From: Tomitella biformata AHU 1821
Lineage (GTDB): Bacteria; Actinomycetota; Actinomycetes; Mycobacteriales; Mycobacteriaceae
Direction of reading: 5' to 3'
DNA length: 64,000 nucleotides
Assembly: GCF_000524475.1 (NCBI RefSeq)
Contig: NZ_BAVQ01000036.1
Location: forward strand, 67,022-131,021
Both the position numbers and the translations under genes were made by a program. Below, one piece after another: positions 36,837 to 47,656 of the stretch. Below the pieces are notes generated by a model. It was given only the letters and a program-made list of their open reading frames with translations, did no database searches and was not told where the DNA came from. Positions within the stretch are counted from its first letter, which is position 1. Each line of letters begins with the position of its first letter.

Positions 36837-37355
36837 ATGAGTAGTACATGGACCGTACCCGCGGAAGCGACGCTCCCGGACAGGCACCCGAGGGCTCCGA
36901 AGCTCGGCGAAGAGATCCACGCGCACTGGCGCGGCTGCTTCGGCTGCCGCCCCAAGGCCGAGGGCGGCATGGGCACGAAGATCATCCTCGAGGAGGGCCT
37001 CGGCGTCACCGGGGTGTTCGATGTGACCGAGGAGTTCGAGGGCGGCCCCGGCGTCATCCACGGTGGCGTGCTCAGCGCCGCGTTCGATGAGGCGATGGGC
37101 AGCATCTCGAGCCACCTCAACACGCCGGTGGTGACGGCCCACCTCGAGATCGACTATGCGCGGCCGATCTTGCTGGGCAGTCGGCTGGAGATCCGCGCCC
37201 GGATCGCCGGCATGGTGGGCCGCAAGCTGTACACCACGGCCGAGGCGTACGTGGACGGCAGCGGCCTGGTGGTCGCCACCAGCCGCGCGCTGTTCTTGAC
37301 GATCGACCCCGAGGAGCACTTCAAGGACACTGCCGCGCTGTCCTCGCGCCTCTGA
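36837..37355 (+). CDS. PaaI-type hotdog thioesterase
   Basis: 172 residues of the hotdog fold. The catalytic/structural motif GGPGVIHGGVLSAAFDEAMG (about 67-86) is that of PaaI/YiiD-like acyl-CoA thioesterases, with Asp83 as probable general base; an N-terminal CFGCRPKAEGG (about 34-44) is typical of the actinobacterial branch. Substrate unknown. ATG 36837 has no SD but a well-placed -10 box. Converges with radA 5 nt away. Confidence 0.85.
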   Translation: MSSTWTVPAEATLPDRHPRAPKLGEEIHAHWRGCFGCRPKAEGGMGTKIILEEGLGVTGVFDVTEEFEGGPGVIHGGVLSAAFDEAMGSISSHLNTPVVTAHLEIDYARPILLGSRLEIRARIAGMVGRKLYTTAEAYVDGSGLVVATSRALFLTIDPEEHFKDTAALSSRL

Positions 37356-37360
37356 GATCA

Positions 37361-38731
37361 TCACCCCGTCAGCGAGCGCAACGCCAGTGCGAGGTTCTCG
37401 GCCTCGAGTCTGCGCACGCCGGTGGGGAGGGCGCCCGCGCCCATGGGAATCATCGCCGCGTGGAAGCCCAGCCGGGAGGACTCGGCGATCCGCCGGTCGA
37501 CGCCCGCCACCCGGCGCAACTCGCCGGCCAAACCAACCTCGCCGAGTACCACCAGCCCGTCCGGCAGCGCCCGATCCATAAACGCGGACGCGACGGCCAT
37601 CGCGATGGCCAGGTCCGCGGCGGGCTCCGTGACCTTCATCCCGCCGACTGTGGCGACGTAGACATCCTTATCGGAAAGCTTTAGCCCGCAACGCTTCTCG
37701 AGCACAGCGAGGATCATCGACACTCGCGCGGAGTCGAGTCCGCTGACCGCGCGGCGCGGGGACGGGGTGCTGGATGTGGCGACCAGCGCCTGCACCTCGC
37801 CCAGGAGCGGCCGCTTGCCGTCCATGGTCACCGTCACCGCGGTGCCTGGCACGTTCGCGTCCCGGTGGTGCAGGAACAATCCTGACGGGTCGCTGATCCC
37901 GACAATGCCGCTGTCCCGCAACTCGAAGCACCCCACTTCGTCGGCAGCGCCGAAACGGTTCTTGATGCCGCGGACCATGCGCAGAGTCGAGTGTTTATCC
38001 CCCTCGAAGTGCAGCACCACGTCCACGAGGTGCTCCAGCGCGCGCGGGCCTGCGACGGCACCGTCCTTGGTCACGTGGCCGACGAGCAGGACGGCCACGC
38101 CGTGGGTTTTGGCGAGCGTCGTCAGGGCGCTGGTGACCGCTCGCACCTGCGTCACGCCGCCCACGACGCCGTCGACGTCTGAGGCGACCATGGTCTGGAC
38201 GGAGTCGACAATGAGCAGGCTCGGGCGGACCTGGTCCACATGGCCGATGATGGTGTGCAGGTCGGACTCTGCGGCGAGCAGCACCTGCTCGTGGACGGCC
38301 CCCGTGCGCTCCGCCCGCATGCGGACCTGCCCCGCGGACTCCTCGCCGGTGATGTACAGGGCGGGGCCTTGGTCGAGGCGGGCCCACTTGTGCACGACCT
38401 CGAGCAGCAGGGTGGACTTGCCGACGCCAGGCTCGCCCGCCAAGAGCACCACGGACCCCGGCACGATGCCGCCCCCGAGCACCCTGTCGAACTCCGCCAC
38501 GCCGGTGCTCCGGTAGTGCGAGGTGCTCGCGTCGACCTGTGTGATGGGCACCGCGGGGGTACTGGGCAGCATCGTGGTCTGCCCGGCACCGGATCTGCCC
38601 GCGGGGACGGCGGTCAGCGGAGCCGTCTCCTCCAACGAGCCCCAGCTACCGCAGTCCGGGCAGCGCCCCACCCACTTGGGTGCGACATGACGGCAGTCCG
38701 TGCACCGGTACGAACTCTTTTGCTTAGCCAC
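37361..38731 (-). CDS. radA: DNA repair protein RadA (Sms)
   Basis: 456 residues. Branch-migration helicase in homologous recombination. N-terminal zinc finger with Cys10, Cys13, Cys24, Cys27; RecA-like ATPase with Walker [10 protein letters not shown] (99-107); the RadA-specific KNRFG motif at 257-261; C-terminal Lon-protease-like domain (about 300-456). GTG start at 38731 with a TAAGCT -10 box 6 nt upstream. Sits between disA/thioesterase and lpqE. Confidence 0.95.
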   Translation of the reverse strand: MAKQKSSYRCTDCRHVAPKWVGRCPDCGSWGSLEETAPLTAVPAGRSGAGQTTMLPSTPAVPITQVDASTSHYRSTGVAEFDRVLGGGIVPGSVVLLAGEPGVGKSTLLLEVVHKWARLDQGPALYITGEESAGQVRMRAERTGAVHEQVLLAAESDLHTIIGHVDQVRPSLLIVDSVQTMVASDVDGVVGGVTQVRAVTSALTTLAKTHGVAVLLVGHVTKDGAVAGPRALEHLVDVVLHFEGDKHSTLRMVRGIKNRFGAADEVGCFELRDSGIVGISDPSGLFLHHRDANVPGTAVTVTMDGKRPLLGEVQALVATSSTPSPRRAVSGLDSARVSMILAVLEKRCGLKLSDKDVYVATVGGMKVTEPAADLAIAMAVASAFMDRALPDGLVVLGEVGLAGELRRVAGVDRRIAESSRLGFHAAMIPMGAGALPTGVRRLEAENLALALRSLTG

Positions 38732-38737
38732 AGCGGC

Positions 38738-38743
38738 AGCTTA
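38738..38743 (-). promoter_or_regulatory. -10 element TAAGCT, leaderless start of radA
   Basis: On the minus strand TAAGCT ends 6 nt before the GTG at 38731. Confidence 0.5.
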
Positions 38744-38770
38744 GAACGTGCCTCCGACAACTCGTGAAAG

Positions 38771-38808
38771 CGCTGACGCCACCACCGAGAACGGTGATGG
38801 CGTCAGCG
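38771..38808 (-). terminator. terminator of the lpqE-like gene
   Basis: 16-bp stem with one mismatch (38771-38786 and 38793-38808) and a 6-nt loop, between the lpqE-like gene (ending at 38825) and the radA promoter; on the minus strand the stem is followed by CTTTCACG. Confidence 0.7.
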
Positions 38809-38824
38809 CGGAGACTCAGAGCGG

Positions 38825-39589
38825 CTAGTCGTGCGTCGCCGCAGTGGTGTCGGGCGCGCGACGGGGGACGTCGTGCCAGACGGCGAGGGGCGTCGGGATC
38901 TCGATGACGCCGGCGTTGGCGAACTTGAAGACCACCGTGACGCTCTCGCCGACCTCGCCCACCTTGGCGTTGTCGACGGCGTTGACCGTCACCCTGGAGG
39001 GGAGGGAGGAGTCGGCGGCGGGCGCCGCGGAAGTGGCCGCCGCGCTCGTGGTCGGCGCGGGGGTGCTGGTGGTTGACTCGGTCGCGTCACCGTCATCGGA
39101 GGTGGTGGTCTCCGCGGGCGTCGATGTCGAGGCGGGGCTGGACTGCTCCCCGGCGAGATCGCGGGCCGCGGTGCTGAATGCGGCCAACTCGGGCGTCGCG
39201 ATGGCGCCCTTGGGGCGGACCGCGAAGTCGCCGTCGGCCAGCGTCAGCTCGTGCCCGTTGACGGTGATGCTCTCTAGCGTGTCCGCGTTCACCGGATCGG
39301 TGTTGACCGCGGTGAAGGAGATCTGCAGGAGATTCTGCTCGAGCGCGTCCTCCTGGCTCGGGTACAGCAGCTGCACGTCGTGGACACTGATGAGCCCGTT
39401 GGCGCTCATCCCCTCGGAACCGGTGACTCCGGGGGCCTGCGACGAGGTCTGGGCGATCTGGCCGGCGCCGCACGCGGACAGGCCCAGCGTTGCGCTTGCG
39501 CCGATGGCCAGGGCCACGATGGCGCGTCGGCCAATGAGACGTCGCGCTCCAGAAACGGAGCGGGTATTCGACGCAGTTGAGGCAGTCAC
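38825..39589 (-). CDS. lpqE: lipoprotein, LpqE-like
   Basis: 254 residues with a lipoprotein signal peptide: basic N-terminus, hydrophobic stretch and lipobox LSAC (Cys40). The mature part contains one beta-rich region (about 60-145), a Ser/Thr/Ala/Glu-rich linker (about 147-190) and a second short beta-rich region (about 195-245). By lipobox and position next to radA and carD it corresponds to Rv3584 LpqE; the linker looks expanded. Function unknown, cell-envelope located. GTG start with GAGGA 7 nt upstream. Confidence 0.78.
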   Translation of the reverse strand: MTASTASNTRSVSGARRLIGRRAIVALAIGASATLGLSACGAGQIAQTSSQAPGVTGSEGMSANGLISVHDVQLLYPSQEDALEQNLLQISFTAVNTDPVNADTLESITVNGHELTLADGDFAVRPKGAIATPELAAFSTAARDLAGEQSSPASTSTPAETTTSDDGDATESTTSTPAPTTSAAATSAAPAADSSLPSRVTVNAVDNAKVGEVGESVTVVFKFANAGVIEIPTPLAVWHDVPRRAPDTTAATHD

Positions 39590-40025
39590 GGGCGATCCTC
39601 CAGGACGTGTCGCGTGGTCAATTTCGCGTTTGATAAATAGGCACTAAGCCGGTCGCTGGCGGGGCGAAATGCAGTCCGCGCAGTGCTCGGTTCCTGGCTG
39701 GATGGTACCCACCTGAGGTGCCCCGCCGAGGGAAGTGCCCCGAACTTCTCCTACGTAGAGTAGTGCGCCTCCTGCCCAGAGTGAAAGCCCGGGTAGGCGT
39801 TCGCGGAATTTGGCGAGCCGGGGCTGCGGCGAGAGGCGCGGTCCGGCCGAGAGCCGCGTTGGCCTGAGTGCCGGCCAGGACAAGCCCAAAACGCCCCCGC
39901 CGAACGGGCTTTCGGAGGGTGTCGGTGCTGGTATGGGGCACGTCGAAAGCGTCGAATTGGCCGCTCTTGGACGCCTCACGGTGCCTGACCTGCATGGACG
40001 GAAACGGTGCAGCTCAGCGGCGTGT
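39590..40025. other. long intergenic region between lpqE-like gene and carD
   Basis: About 470 nt without a convincing gene. Short frames on both strands lack ribosome-binding sites and family resemblance. The right end carries the carD promoter. A GGAAAC (40000-40005) 18 nt before GTT (40024-40026) faintly resembles a SigH-type promoter but deviates in sequence and spacing. Confidence 0.5.
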
Positions 40026-40031
40026 TAAGAT
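40026..40031 (+). promoter_or_regulatory. -10 element TAAGAT of carD
   Basis: TAAGAT is 28 nt upstream of ATG 40059, giving a short leader with GAAAGGGG as likely ribosome-binding site. Confidence 0.45.
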
Positions 40032-40058
40032 GGGCACATCGAAAGGGGTACCGGACAG

Positions 40059-40547
40059 ATGAATTTTGTTGTCGGAGATACCGTAGTTTATCCCCATCAC
40101 GGTGCTGCGTTGATCGAGGCGATTGAGATGCGCACGATCAAGGGGGAAGCCAAGGAATACTTGGTCCTCCGCATTGCGCAGGGGGACTTGACGGTTCGAG
40201 TGCCGTCGTCGAACGCCGCGTACGTGGGCGTTCGTGATGTGGTCGACCAAGAGGGATTGAACAAGGTGTTCGACGTGCTTCGCGCGCCGCACACTGAGGA
40301 GCCGACGAACTGGTCTCGTCGCTATAAGGCCAACCTCGAGAAGCTGGCCTCTGGCGACGTGAACAAGGTCGCCGAGGTGGTGCGTGACCTCTGGCGGCGT
40401 GAGCAGGATCGCGGACTGTCCGCCGGCGAGAAGCGCATGCTGGCAAAGGCGCGGCAGATTCTGGTTGGCGAGCTCGCGCTCGCCGAGGGCACCGACACCG
40501 AGAAGGCCGACATTATTCTCGACGAGGTGCTGGCCACCGCGTCGTAA
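40059..40547 (+). CDS. carD: RNA polymerase-binding transcription factor CarD
   Basis: 162 residues, the mycobacterial CarD length. Stabilises open promoter complexes at rRNA and housekeeping promoters. N-terminal RNAP beta-interacting Tudor-like domain ([19 protein letters not shown], 5-23) and C-terminal helical DNA-binding domain with the minor-groove wedge Trp85 in [16 protein letters not shown]. The TAA stop overlaps the ATG of ispD by one base (TAATG), so the two are coupled, as in Rv3583c-Rv3582c. Confidence 0.97.
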   Translation: MNFVVGDTVVYPHHGAALIEAIEMRTIKGEAKEYLVLRIAQGDLTVRVPSSNAAYVGVRDVVDQEGLNKVFDVLRAPHTEEPTNWSRRYKANLEKLASGDVNKVAEVVRDLWRREQDRGLSAGEKRMLAKARQILVGELALAEGTDTEKADIILDEVLATAS

Positions 40548-41245
40548 TGCGTGTGGAAGAGCAAAAGCTGACAGCGAATGCCACGACTGCCGGCGGAACA
40601 GTGATCGCACTGGTTCCCGCCGCCGGGCGTGGCATTCGCCTTGAGGCGGGCATGCCGAAGGCGTTCGTGGAGCTGGCGGGCAAGCCGATGCTGGTGCGGG
40701 CGGTCGAGGGGCTGCTGGCCGCGGGCTGCGTGGACCAGGTGGTGGTGATCGTGCCCGCGGACCTCGTCGCGGCGGCGGCGGCCCTGCTCCCCGCGACGGT
40801 TCAGGTGGTCGTGGGCGGCGCGGAGCGCACCGACTCGGTGCGGTGCGGCCTGCAGGCTGCCGGCGACGCCGACTACGTGCTCGTCCACGACGCCGCGCGG
40901 GCGCTGACCCCGCCAGGCCTCATCCAACGGGTGGTCGCGGAACTGCGGAGCGGCCATCGGGCCGTCATCCCTGGCCTGGCTGTGGTGGACACCGTCAAGG
41001 CGGTCGACGCGTCGGGCATGGTCGTGGGCACCCCTGACCGGGCCACGCTGCGGGCAGTGCAGACGCCGCAGGGATTCGACGCCGAAGTGCTCCGGCGGGC
41101 GTATCGCGGAGAGTCCGGAGCCACCGACGACGCGGCCTTGGTGGAGTTGATCGGCGAGCAGGTGTTCGTGGTCGCGGGCGACGAGATGGCGTTCAAGATC
41201 ACGCGCCCTATCGACTTGGCCCTCGCCGAGGCGTTGCTGGCATAG
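40547..41245 (+). CDS. ispD: 2-C-methyl-D-erythritol 4-phosphate cytidylyltransferase
   Basis: 232 residues. Third step of the MEP isoprenoid pathway, attaching CMP to methylerythritol phosphate. The CTP-binding [20 protein letters not shown] (about 22-41), [10 protein letters not shown] and the C-terminal [18 protein letters not shown] are canonical. ATG overlaps the carD stop. The first 17 residues precede the fold. Followed 28 nt later by ispF, giving a carD-ispD-ispF unit. Confidence 0.95.
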   Translation: MRVEEQKLTANATTAGGTVIALVPAAGRGIRLEAGMPKAFVELAGKPMLVRAVEGLLAAGCVDQVVVIVPADLVAAAAALLPATVQVVVGGAERTDSVRCGLQAAGDADYVLVHDAARALTPPGLIQRVVAELRSGHRAVIPGLAVVDTVKAVDASGMVVGTPDRATLRAVQTPQGFDAEVLRRAYRGESGATDDAALVELIGEQVFVVAGDEMAFKITRPIDLALAEALLA

Positions 41246-41273
41246 CTGTTGGCCGCATGACTATGGAGGACTA

Positions 41274-41747
41274 ATGCAGTACGGCAGAGTCGGTATCGGC
41301 ACGGACGTGCACCCCGTCGAGAGCGGCCGCCCATGCTGGGTGGCCGGCCTGCTCTTCGAGGACGCGGACGGCTGCTCCGGGCACTCCGACGGGGACGTCG
41401 CCGCCCACGCGCTGTGCGACGCGCTGCTCTCCGCCGCGGGCCTGGGCGACCTCGGCACGGTCTTCGGCACGGGCCGGCCGGAGTGGTCGGGCGCGTCTGG
41501 CGCGAAGCTGCTCACCGAGGTACGCAGGCTGCTGGGCGAACAGGGGCTGCTGGTGGGCAACGCCGCCGTGCAGGTCATCGGCAATAAGCCCAAGATCGGG
41601 CCGCGCCGCGAGGAGGCGCAGCGGGTGCTCTCGGAGGTGTTGGGCGCCCCGGTGTCGGTCTCCGCGACCACCACCGACGGGCTGGGCCTGACCGGCCGCG
41701 GCGAGGGCCTGGCCGCGGTGGCGACCGCGATGGTCGTGCCCCGCTAG
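41274..41747 (+). CDS. ispF: 2-C-methyl-D-erythritol 2,4-cyclodiphosphate synthase
   Basis: 157 residues, trimeric. Fifth MEP-pathway step. Metal site: GTDVHPVE (Asp10, His12) and the second His of the HAL segment in [23 protein letters not shown]-terminal [14 protein letters not shown] is the family signature. GGAGGA lies 5 nt upstream of the ATG. A small hairpin (41773-41787) follows and may end this transcript. Confidence 0.95.
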   Translation: MQYGRVGIGTDVHPVESGRPCWVAGLLFEDADGCSGHSDGDVAAHALCDALLSAAGLGDLGTVFGTGRPEWSGASGAKLLTEVRRLLGEQGLLVGNAAVQVIGNKPKIGPRREEAQRVLSEVLGAPVSVSATTTDGLGLTGRGEGLAAVATAMVVPR

Positions 41748-41828
41748 GGCCTGGCCAATCGCCTAGTGTCAGCCGACACCGTCGGCCGATAGCACTGTAT
41801 CCACCCCCAACCAGTAGGATATGCCCCT

Positions 41829-43231
<1,403 letters not shown>

Positions 43232-43232
<1 letters not shown>

Positions 43233-44191
43233 TGGCAGGCAATTCGTCCCGACGAGGGGCAACCCGGAATTCCGGTAGCAAGAAGGGGCAGGTCGTCGGA
43301 TCCGGCGGCAAGGGGCGACGCGGACTCGCTGGCCGTGGCGCGACTCCGCCGGCCGAGGAGCGCACCTACCACGCTGCCGCCAAGCGGGCGAACCGTGTGG
43401 AGAAGGGCGCGCAGCGCGCCCGCGAATCGCACACCCGCCGCAAGGAGAGCCCGTACGAGAACGTCCTGGGCCGCAACCCGGTGCTCGAGTGCCTGCGCTC
43501 CGGCGTGCCCGCGACCGCGCTGTACGTGGCCGTCGGCACCGAGAACGACGAGCGTCTGACGGAGTCCGTCCAGCTGGCCGCAGAGGCCGGCATCTCGATC
43601 CTCGAGGTGCCGCGCACGGACCTGGACCGCATGTCCTCGAACGGCCTGCACCAGGGCGTCGCGCTGCAGATCCCGCCGTTCCGGTACGCGCACCCCGAGG
43701 ACATGCTGGCCGAGGCGAAGCAGGCGTACAGCCCGCCGCTGATCGTCGCGCTGGACAACATCACCGACCCCCGCAACCTCGGCGCGGTGATCCGCTCCGT
43801 CGCCGCGTTCGGCGGGCACGGCGTGCTGATCCCGGAGCGCCGCAGCGCGAGCGTCACCGCCGTGGCGTGGCGCACCAGCGCCGGTGCGGCCGCTCGCGTC
43901 CCGGTGGCGAAGGCGACCAACCTGACCCGAACGCTCAAGGGTTGGAAGGATTCCGGAGTCATCGTCATCGGTCTGGACGCCGGCGGCGACATGACTCTGG
44001 ATGACCTGGACGTGGCGCACGACGCGGTGGCAGTCGTCGTCGGCTCTGAGGGCAAGGGCCTGTCTCGGCTGGTCCGCGAGAACTGCGATCACATCCTGAG
44101 CATCCCGATGGCCGGCAACATGGAGTCGCTCAACGCCTCCGTGGCAGCGGGCGTCGTGCTCGCCGAGATCGCGCGGCAGCGCCGCAGTTAG
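43232..44191 (+). CDS. rlmB: 23S rRNA (guanosine-2'-O)-methyltransferase, SpoU/TrmH family
   Basis: 319 residues. SPOUT-fold methyltransferase; motif 1 [19 protein letters not shown], motif 2 [19 protein letters not shown] and motif 3 [19 protein letters not shown] form the trefoil knot and SAM site. An N-terminal basic, disordered extension (about 1-75: Arg/Lys/Gly rich) precedes the RNA-binding L30e-like domain (about 78-150). Rv3579c is the positional orthologue. The exact rRNA site (G2251) is inferred. ATG overlaps the cysS TGA (TGATG). Confidence 0.92.
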
Positions 44192-44206
44192 CGCTCTGCC
44201 AGGGGC

Positions 44207-44224
44207 CGGGAGAGCCGACTCCCG
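44207..44224. terminator. weak hairpin between rlmB and mycolyltransferase
   Basis: CGGGAG (44207-44212) pairs with CTCCCG (44219-44224) around 6 nt, between two convergent genes. Short stem, no T-run. Confidence 0.35.
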
Positions 44225-45451
44225 TCAGCTGGTCAGCGCCGGCAGCAGGCGCGCTCGCATCGGCGCGACCTGCGGGCCGAACGTGTCCCAGTTGTGCAGT
44301 CCGAACGGGGTGAACACGACCTGGGCGTCGACGCCCTTGGCCGTCAAGCTGCGGTCCATCGTGACGGTGCACGCGTGTGTGGCCTGCTCAATGGCCGCGC
44401 CCTGGACGAAGCGCAGCATGTCGTGGTTGTTGCGGTCCCACTCGGCGCCGTCGGGGATGCCGGACGCGGCGGAGAAGAACAGCGACTTGCCGCGCAACGC
44501 GCCGATCTTCGCCACGCTGTTGTGGTCTTCATAGGCTGGCGAGTTGCGCGGACCCCACAGGTTGGCGACATTGCCGCCGCGGGTCTCCACCGTGATCTTC
44601 GTCAGCAGGAAGCCGATGTCGTCGGTGGGCGTGTAGCAGCCGCTGATCGCGCCGACGGACTCGTACATGTCCGGGTGGCGGACGGCGAGGTCCACCGCGC
44701 TGGCCGCGCCCATTGACAGTCCTGCCACACCGCGCTTGCCATTGAACGGGATCCGGCCCTCGAGCAGCGGCGGCAACTCCTCGGTCAGGAACGTTTCCCA
44801 CTTGTTGCGGGACAGCACTGGGTCGTCTTCGGCCCAGTCCGCAAACAGCGAGCCATCCGCGCCGGTGGGCATCACGAGCGTGACCTGGTCGTCGGCGAAG
44901 ATGTTATGGGCATTGCCCGGGAGCATCCAGCCGCTGGGCTCGGGGGAGTCGACGCCGTCGAGCAGATACAGCATCGGGGCCGGGGCCGCAGGATCCCTGG
45001 CACGCCAAATCTCGATGGCGAAGATGCGGTTCATCGACTTTGACGCCACGGTCCACGTCTCCAAGCGGTGGTCTCCGCTGTTGACCCGCGGGTCGCCATA
45101 GGTGCCCGCTCGCACTTCAGACTGTGTTATCGGCGTCTGCTCCATACCGATGGGCGGGGTGGCGTTGGTGTTCTGCGAGCCGGTGCCCAGCGTCGGCAGT
45201 GTGCCGGATCCCGAAGTGACGGACGAGCCCGACGAACCTGTGGAGCCGATGCCCCCGGCACCGGCCGCCAGACTCGACGGGTCGACGCTGTTGAAGGCGT
45301 CGATGGAGCCGATGTTCCCGACCGCGCCGGAGCCGCCGGACCCTGCGGAGCCAGGGGCCGCCCCCGCGATCGCGGGGGCGGCCCCTGGCAGCAGGATGGC
45401 ACTGAGCAGCGCGGCGCCGATCGCGACGGCGGCGCGGCGGGGCTTGACCAT
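44225..45451 (-). CDS. mycolyltransferase (antigen 85-like esterase)
   Basis: 408 residues, secreted. Signal peptide with AxA cleavage near 29-32, then a Gly/Ser/Thr-rich spacer (about 33-100), then an alpha/beta hydrolase domain of the Ag85/PS1 family that transfers mycolates to trehalose and arabinogalactan. Nucleophile Ser246 in GVAGLSMGAAS; the family segments WETFLTEELPPLL (about 218-230) and the C-terminal HNWDTF with the catalytic His are clear. The active-site motif is GLSMGA rather than the common GxSMxG variants. Its presence implies a mycolic-acid envelope. The spacer is longer than in Ag85 proteins. A perfect 38-bp palindrome covers codons 22-34. Confidence 0.88.
   Translation of the reverse strand: MVKPRRAAVAIGAALLSAILLPGAAPAIAGAAPGSAGSGGSGAVGNIGSIDAFNSVDPSSLAAGAGGIGSTGSSGSSVTSGSGTLPTLGTGSQNTNATPPIGMEQTPITQSEVRAGTYGDPRVNSGDHRLETWTVASKSMNRIFAIEIWRARDPAAPAPMLYLLDGVDSPEPSGWMLPGNAHNIFADDQVTLVMPTGADGSLFADWAEDDPVLSRNKWETFLTEELPPLLEGRIPFNGKRGVAGLSMGAASAVDLAVRHPDMYESVGAISGCYTPTDDIGFLLTKITVETRGGNVANLWGPRNSPAYEDHNSVAKIGALRGKSLFFSAASGIPDGAEWDRNNHDMLRFVQGAAIEQATHACTVTMDRSLTAKGVDAQVVFTPFGLHNWDTFGPQVAPMRARLLPALTS
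45351..45388. repeat. 38-bp perfect palindrome inside the mycolyltransferase signal-peptide region
   Basis: The two 19-nt halves (45351-45369, 45370-45388) are exact reverse complements with no central gap (centre GCGATCGC). In the gene it encodes PGAAPAIAGAAPG, codons 22-34. The mRNA could form a very stable hairpin close to the translation start. Confidence 0.9.
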
Positions 45452-45546
45452 GGAGGATCTCCCGTGCTCAGAGGTGACTTCGCAAGCTGGTGCGAGTCTG
45501 GCAGAGGCGGTGGCAGATCAGCCCAATTGATGCATCTTCGTGATGA

Positions 45547-47526
45547 TTAATCGGCAGCGAGCCGCACGGCGTCGGTGCCCGGCCCGTCGAGCATGGCCGA
45601 GTTCAACAGGACCTGGGGGATTCCGAAGCCCTCCACCAGTGTCAGCGCGTGGGGGCGGAGCGTGCGGCACAGCTCGTTGAGGTGCCGGGTGACGGCCTTG
45701 GCGCGCTCGACCGACAGCATCCGGTGCTCCATGAACCAGGCCTTGTCCGCCTCGATGGTGCTGAGGGTGAACAGTGTGCACACGTCCGCGAGCAGCGCGG
45801 CGGTGTCCTCGTCCGCGCAGGCGTCGATCGCCTCGAGGAAGGACTCGAGGACCACGCGGTCGATGTGCGCGGCGCCGGCCGCCAGGATGTGGTCCTGCAC
45901 CGAGTTGAAGGCCTCGAAATCGTCGACCTCGCCGTCATCGTCAAGATCGTTGTCGGGGTTCTTCGCCGCCCCGCGGAGCCGGCGGGCCGCGGTCTCGAGG
46001 AGGTGGTCGGCGCGGAACTCCAGCAGCCGCAGCTGGGTGGAGCTCTGGGCCAGGTCTGCGTCCTCGACCTTCTCGTCGGAGGAGTCCAGCAGGGACTGGA
46101 TGAAGGTGCTCACCGCGCTGCGCTCACGCAGGGTGCCGGTGATGGTCTCCGCCACGAAGCGCAGCCAGCCCACCGCGCCGAAGTCGGAGACCTCGTCGGC
46201 GTACGCGGTGAGCAGCTCCTTCGCGACGAGCTGGGTGAGGACTGTGTTGTCGCCCTCGAAGGTGGTGAACACGTCGGTGTCGGCCTTGAGCGTGGTCAGG
46301 CGGTTCTCGGCCATGTAGCCGGCGCCGCCGCACGCCTCACGGGCCTCCTGGATCGCGCGGGTGGCATGCCAGGTGGTGGCGGCCTTGATCCCGGCGGCGC
46401 GGCCCTCGAGCTCGCGTTGGGCGTGGCGGTCTGGGTCTTCGGCCACCTGCAGGTCATGCATATCCGAGACGAGCTGGTTCTGGGCGAAGCCCAGCGCGTA
46501 GGAGCGGGCGATCAGCGGGAGCAGCCGTCGCTGGTGCGCCAGGTAGTCCATGATCAGCACCTCCTGGCCGTCGGGCACGTCAAACTGGCGGCGCTGCGTG
46601 GCGTACCGGACGGCGATCTCCAGCGCGAGGCGGGTGGCCGAGCCCGCGGAGCCGGCGACGCTGACCCGGCCCCGGATCAGGGTGCCCAGCATGGTGAAGA
46701 ACCGGCGGCCCAGGTGGTCGATCGGAGAGGTGTAGACGCCGTCGACGTCGATGTCGCCGTACTTGTTGAGCAGGTTCTCCCGGGGCACGCGCACGTTGTC
46801 GAAGGTGATGCGGCCATTGTCGACCCCGCGCAGCCCGCCCTTGAGGCCGTCATCCTCGGTTCGCACGCCCGGCAGGTCGTTGCCGTCCTCGTCGCGGATG
46901 GGGACCAGGACGCAGTGCACGCCGTGGCTCTCGCCGTCGGTGATCAGCTGGGCGAACACCGCGGCCATCCGGGCGTGCAGCGCGGCGCCGCCGATGTAGT
47001 CCTTGGTGGCCGACGGGGTGGGGGAGTGCACGACGATCTCGCCGGTGGCCGTGTCATAGGTGGCGGTGGTCTCGAGAGCCTGCACGTCGGAGCCGTGCCC
47101 GATCTCTGTCATCGCGAAGCAGCCCAGCAGCTCGAGGTCGATCAGCGGGCGGATGTACTTCTCGTGGTGCCGGGCCGTGCCCAGGTTCTCCACGGCCCCG
47201 CCGAACAGTCCCCACTGCACGCCGGCCTTGACCATCAGGGACAGGTTCGCGAACGCCATCATCTCGATGCCGGTGACCGCGCCGCCCGGATCGCCGGTGC
47301 CGCCATGGTCCGCGCTGAACCCTGTCGCCGGCCAGTCGGTCTTCGCCAACTCCTGCATCTGGGCCAGGGCCAGGGCGCGAGCCTCGTCCAGCGGCAAATT
47401 GGGATCGTCGAGGAACCTCGGGTCTGCCAACTGCTCGCGGCTCGCTTCGCGGATATGGGCCCAGCGGCCGTCGAGCGCCTGGCGGAGATGGTCGGCGGTG
47501 GTCATCTGCAGCGGTTGAGTCGACAT
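45547..47526 (-). CDS. acyl-CoA dehydrogenase/oxidase family protein
   Basis: 659 residues, longer than FadE-type dehydrogenases (about 390) and in the range of peroxisomal-type acyl-CoA oxidases. The flavin-binding signature GCFAMTEIGHGSDVQALETT (about 137-156) is of the acyl-CoA oxidase type, and the C-terminal extension (about 430-659) contains the second helical ACOX domain. Likely oxidises acyl-CoA to enoyl-CoA with FAD in the cytoplasm; whether O2 or an ETF is the acceptor is not determined. It is single, downstream of nothing related, and ends 95 nt before the mycolyltransferase start on the same strand. Confidence 0.85.
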   Translation of the reverse strand: MSTQPLQMTTADHLRQALDGRWAHIREASREQLADPRFLDDPNLPLDEARALALAQMQELAKTDWPATGFSADHGGTGDPGGAVTGIEMMAFANLSLMVKAGVQWGLFGGAVENLGTARHHEKYIRPLIDLELLGCFAMTEIGHGSDVQALETTATYDTATGEIVVHSPTPSATKDYIGGAALHARMAAVFAQLITDGESHGVHCVLVPIRDEDGNDLPGVRTEDDGLKGGLRGVDNGRITFDNVRVPRENLLNKYGDIDVDGVYTSPIDHLGRRFFTMLGTLIRGRVSVAGSAGSATRLALEIAVRYATQRRQFDVPDGQEVLIMDYLAHQRRLLPLIARSYALGFAQNQLVSDMHDLQVAEDPDRHAQRELEGRAAGIKAATTWHATRAIQEAREACGGAGYMAENRLTTLKADTDVFTTFEGDNTVLTQLVAKELLTAYADEVSDFGAVGWLRFVAETITGTLRERSAVSTFIQSLLDSSDEKVEDADLAQSSTQLRLLEFRADHLLETAARRLRGAAKNPDNDLDDDGEVDDFEAFNSVQDHILAAGAAHIDRVVLESFLEAIDACADEDTAALLADVCTLFTLSTIEADKAWFMEHRMLSVERAKAVTRHLNELCRTLRPHALTLVEGFGIPQVLLNSAMLDGPGTDAVRLAAD

Positions 47527-47580
47527 GTCCGAAGCCTATGGGTGACGGCCGGATCTTGCAGGACTGTCTGGATCGCCGAG

Positions 47581-47594
47581 TCTAAAAGTTTAGA
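47581..47594. promoter_or_regulatory. AT-rich palindrome between acyl-CoA oxidase and hemL
   Basis: TCTAAA-AG-TTTAGA, a perfect 6-bp inverted repeat in the divergent promoter gap (47527-47656). A possible operator for either gene; no protein partner is known from the sequence. Confidence 0.3.
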
Positions 47595-47656
47595 AGGTGT
47601 TCAACGGCATAGCCCCTGACGTTGGCAAATTGATAAGAACTGGGACAATCGAGGTC

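Noticed and set aside
40000-40026. SigH-type promoter (GGAAAC ... GTT) before carD
   Set aside because: Both the -35 core and the 18-nt spacer differ from the consensus; the TAAGAT -10 is the simpler reading.
39618-40028. Short open frames between lpqE and carD on both strands
   Set aside because: No ribosome-binding site, no recognisable domain, skewed composition; treated as non-coding.
45649-47619. 656-codon plus-strand open frame antisense to the acyl-CoA oxidase gene
   Set aside because: The minus frame has unmistakable flavin-binding motifs; the plus frame has none.
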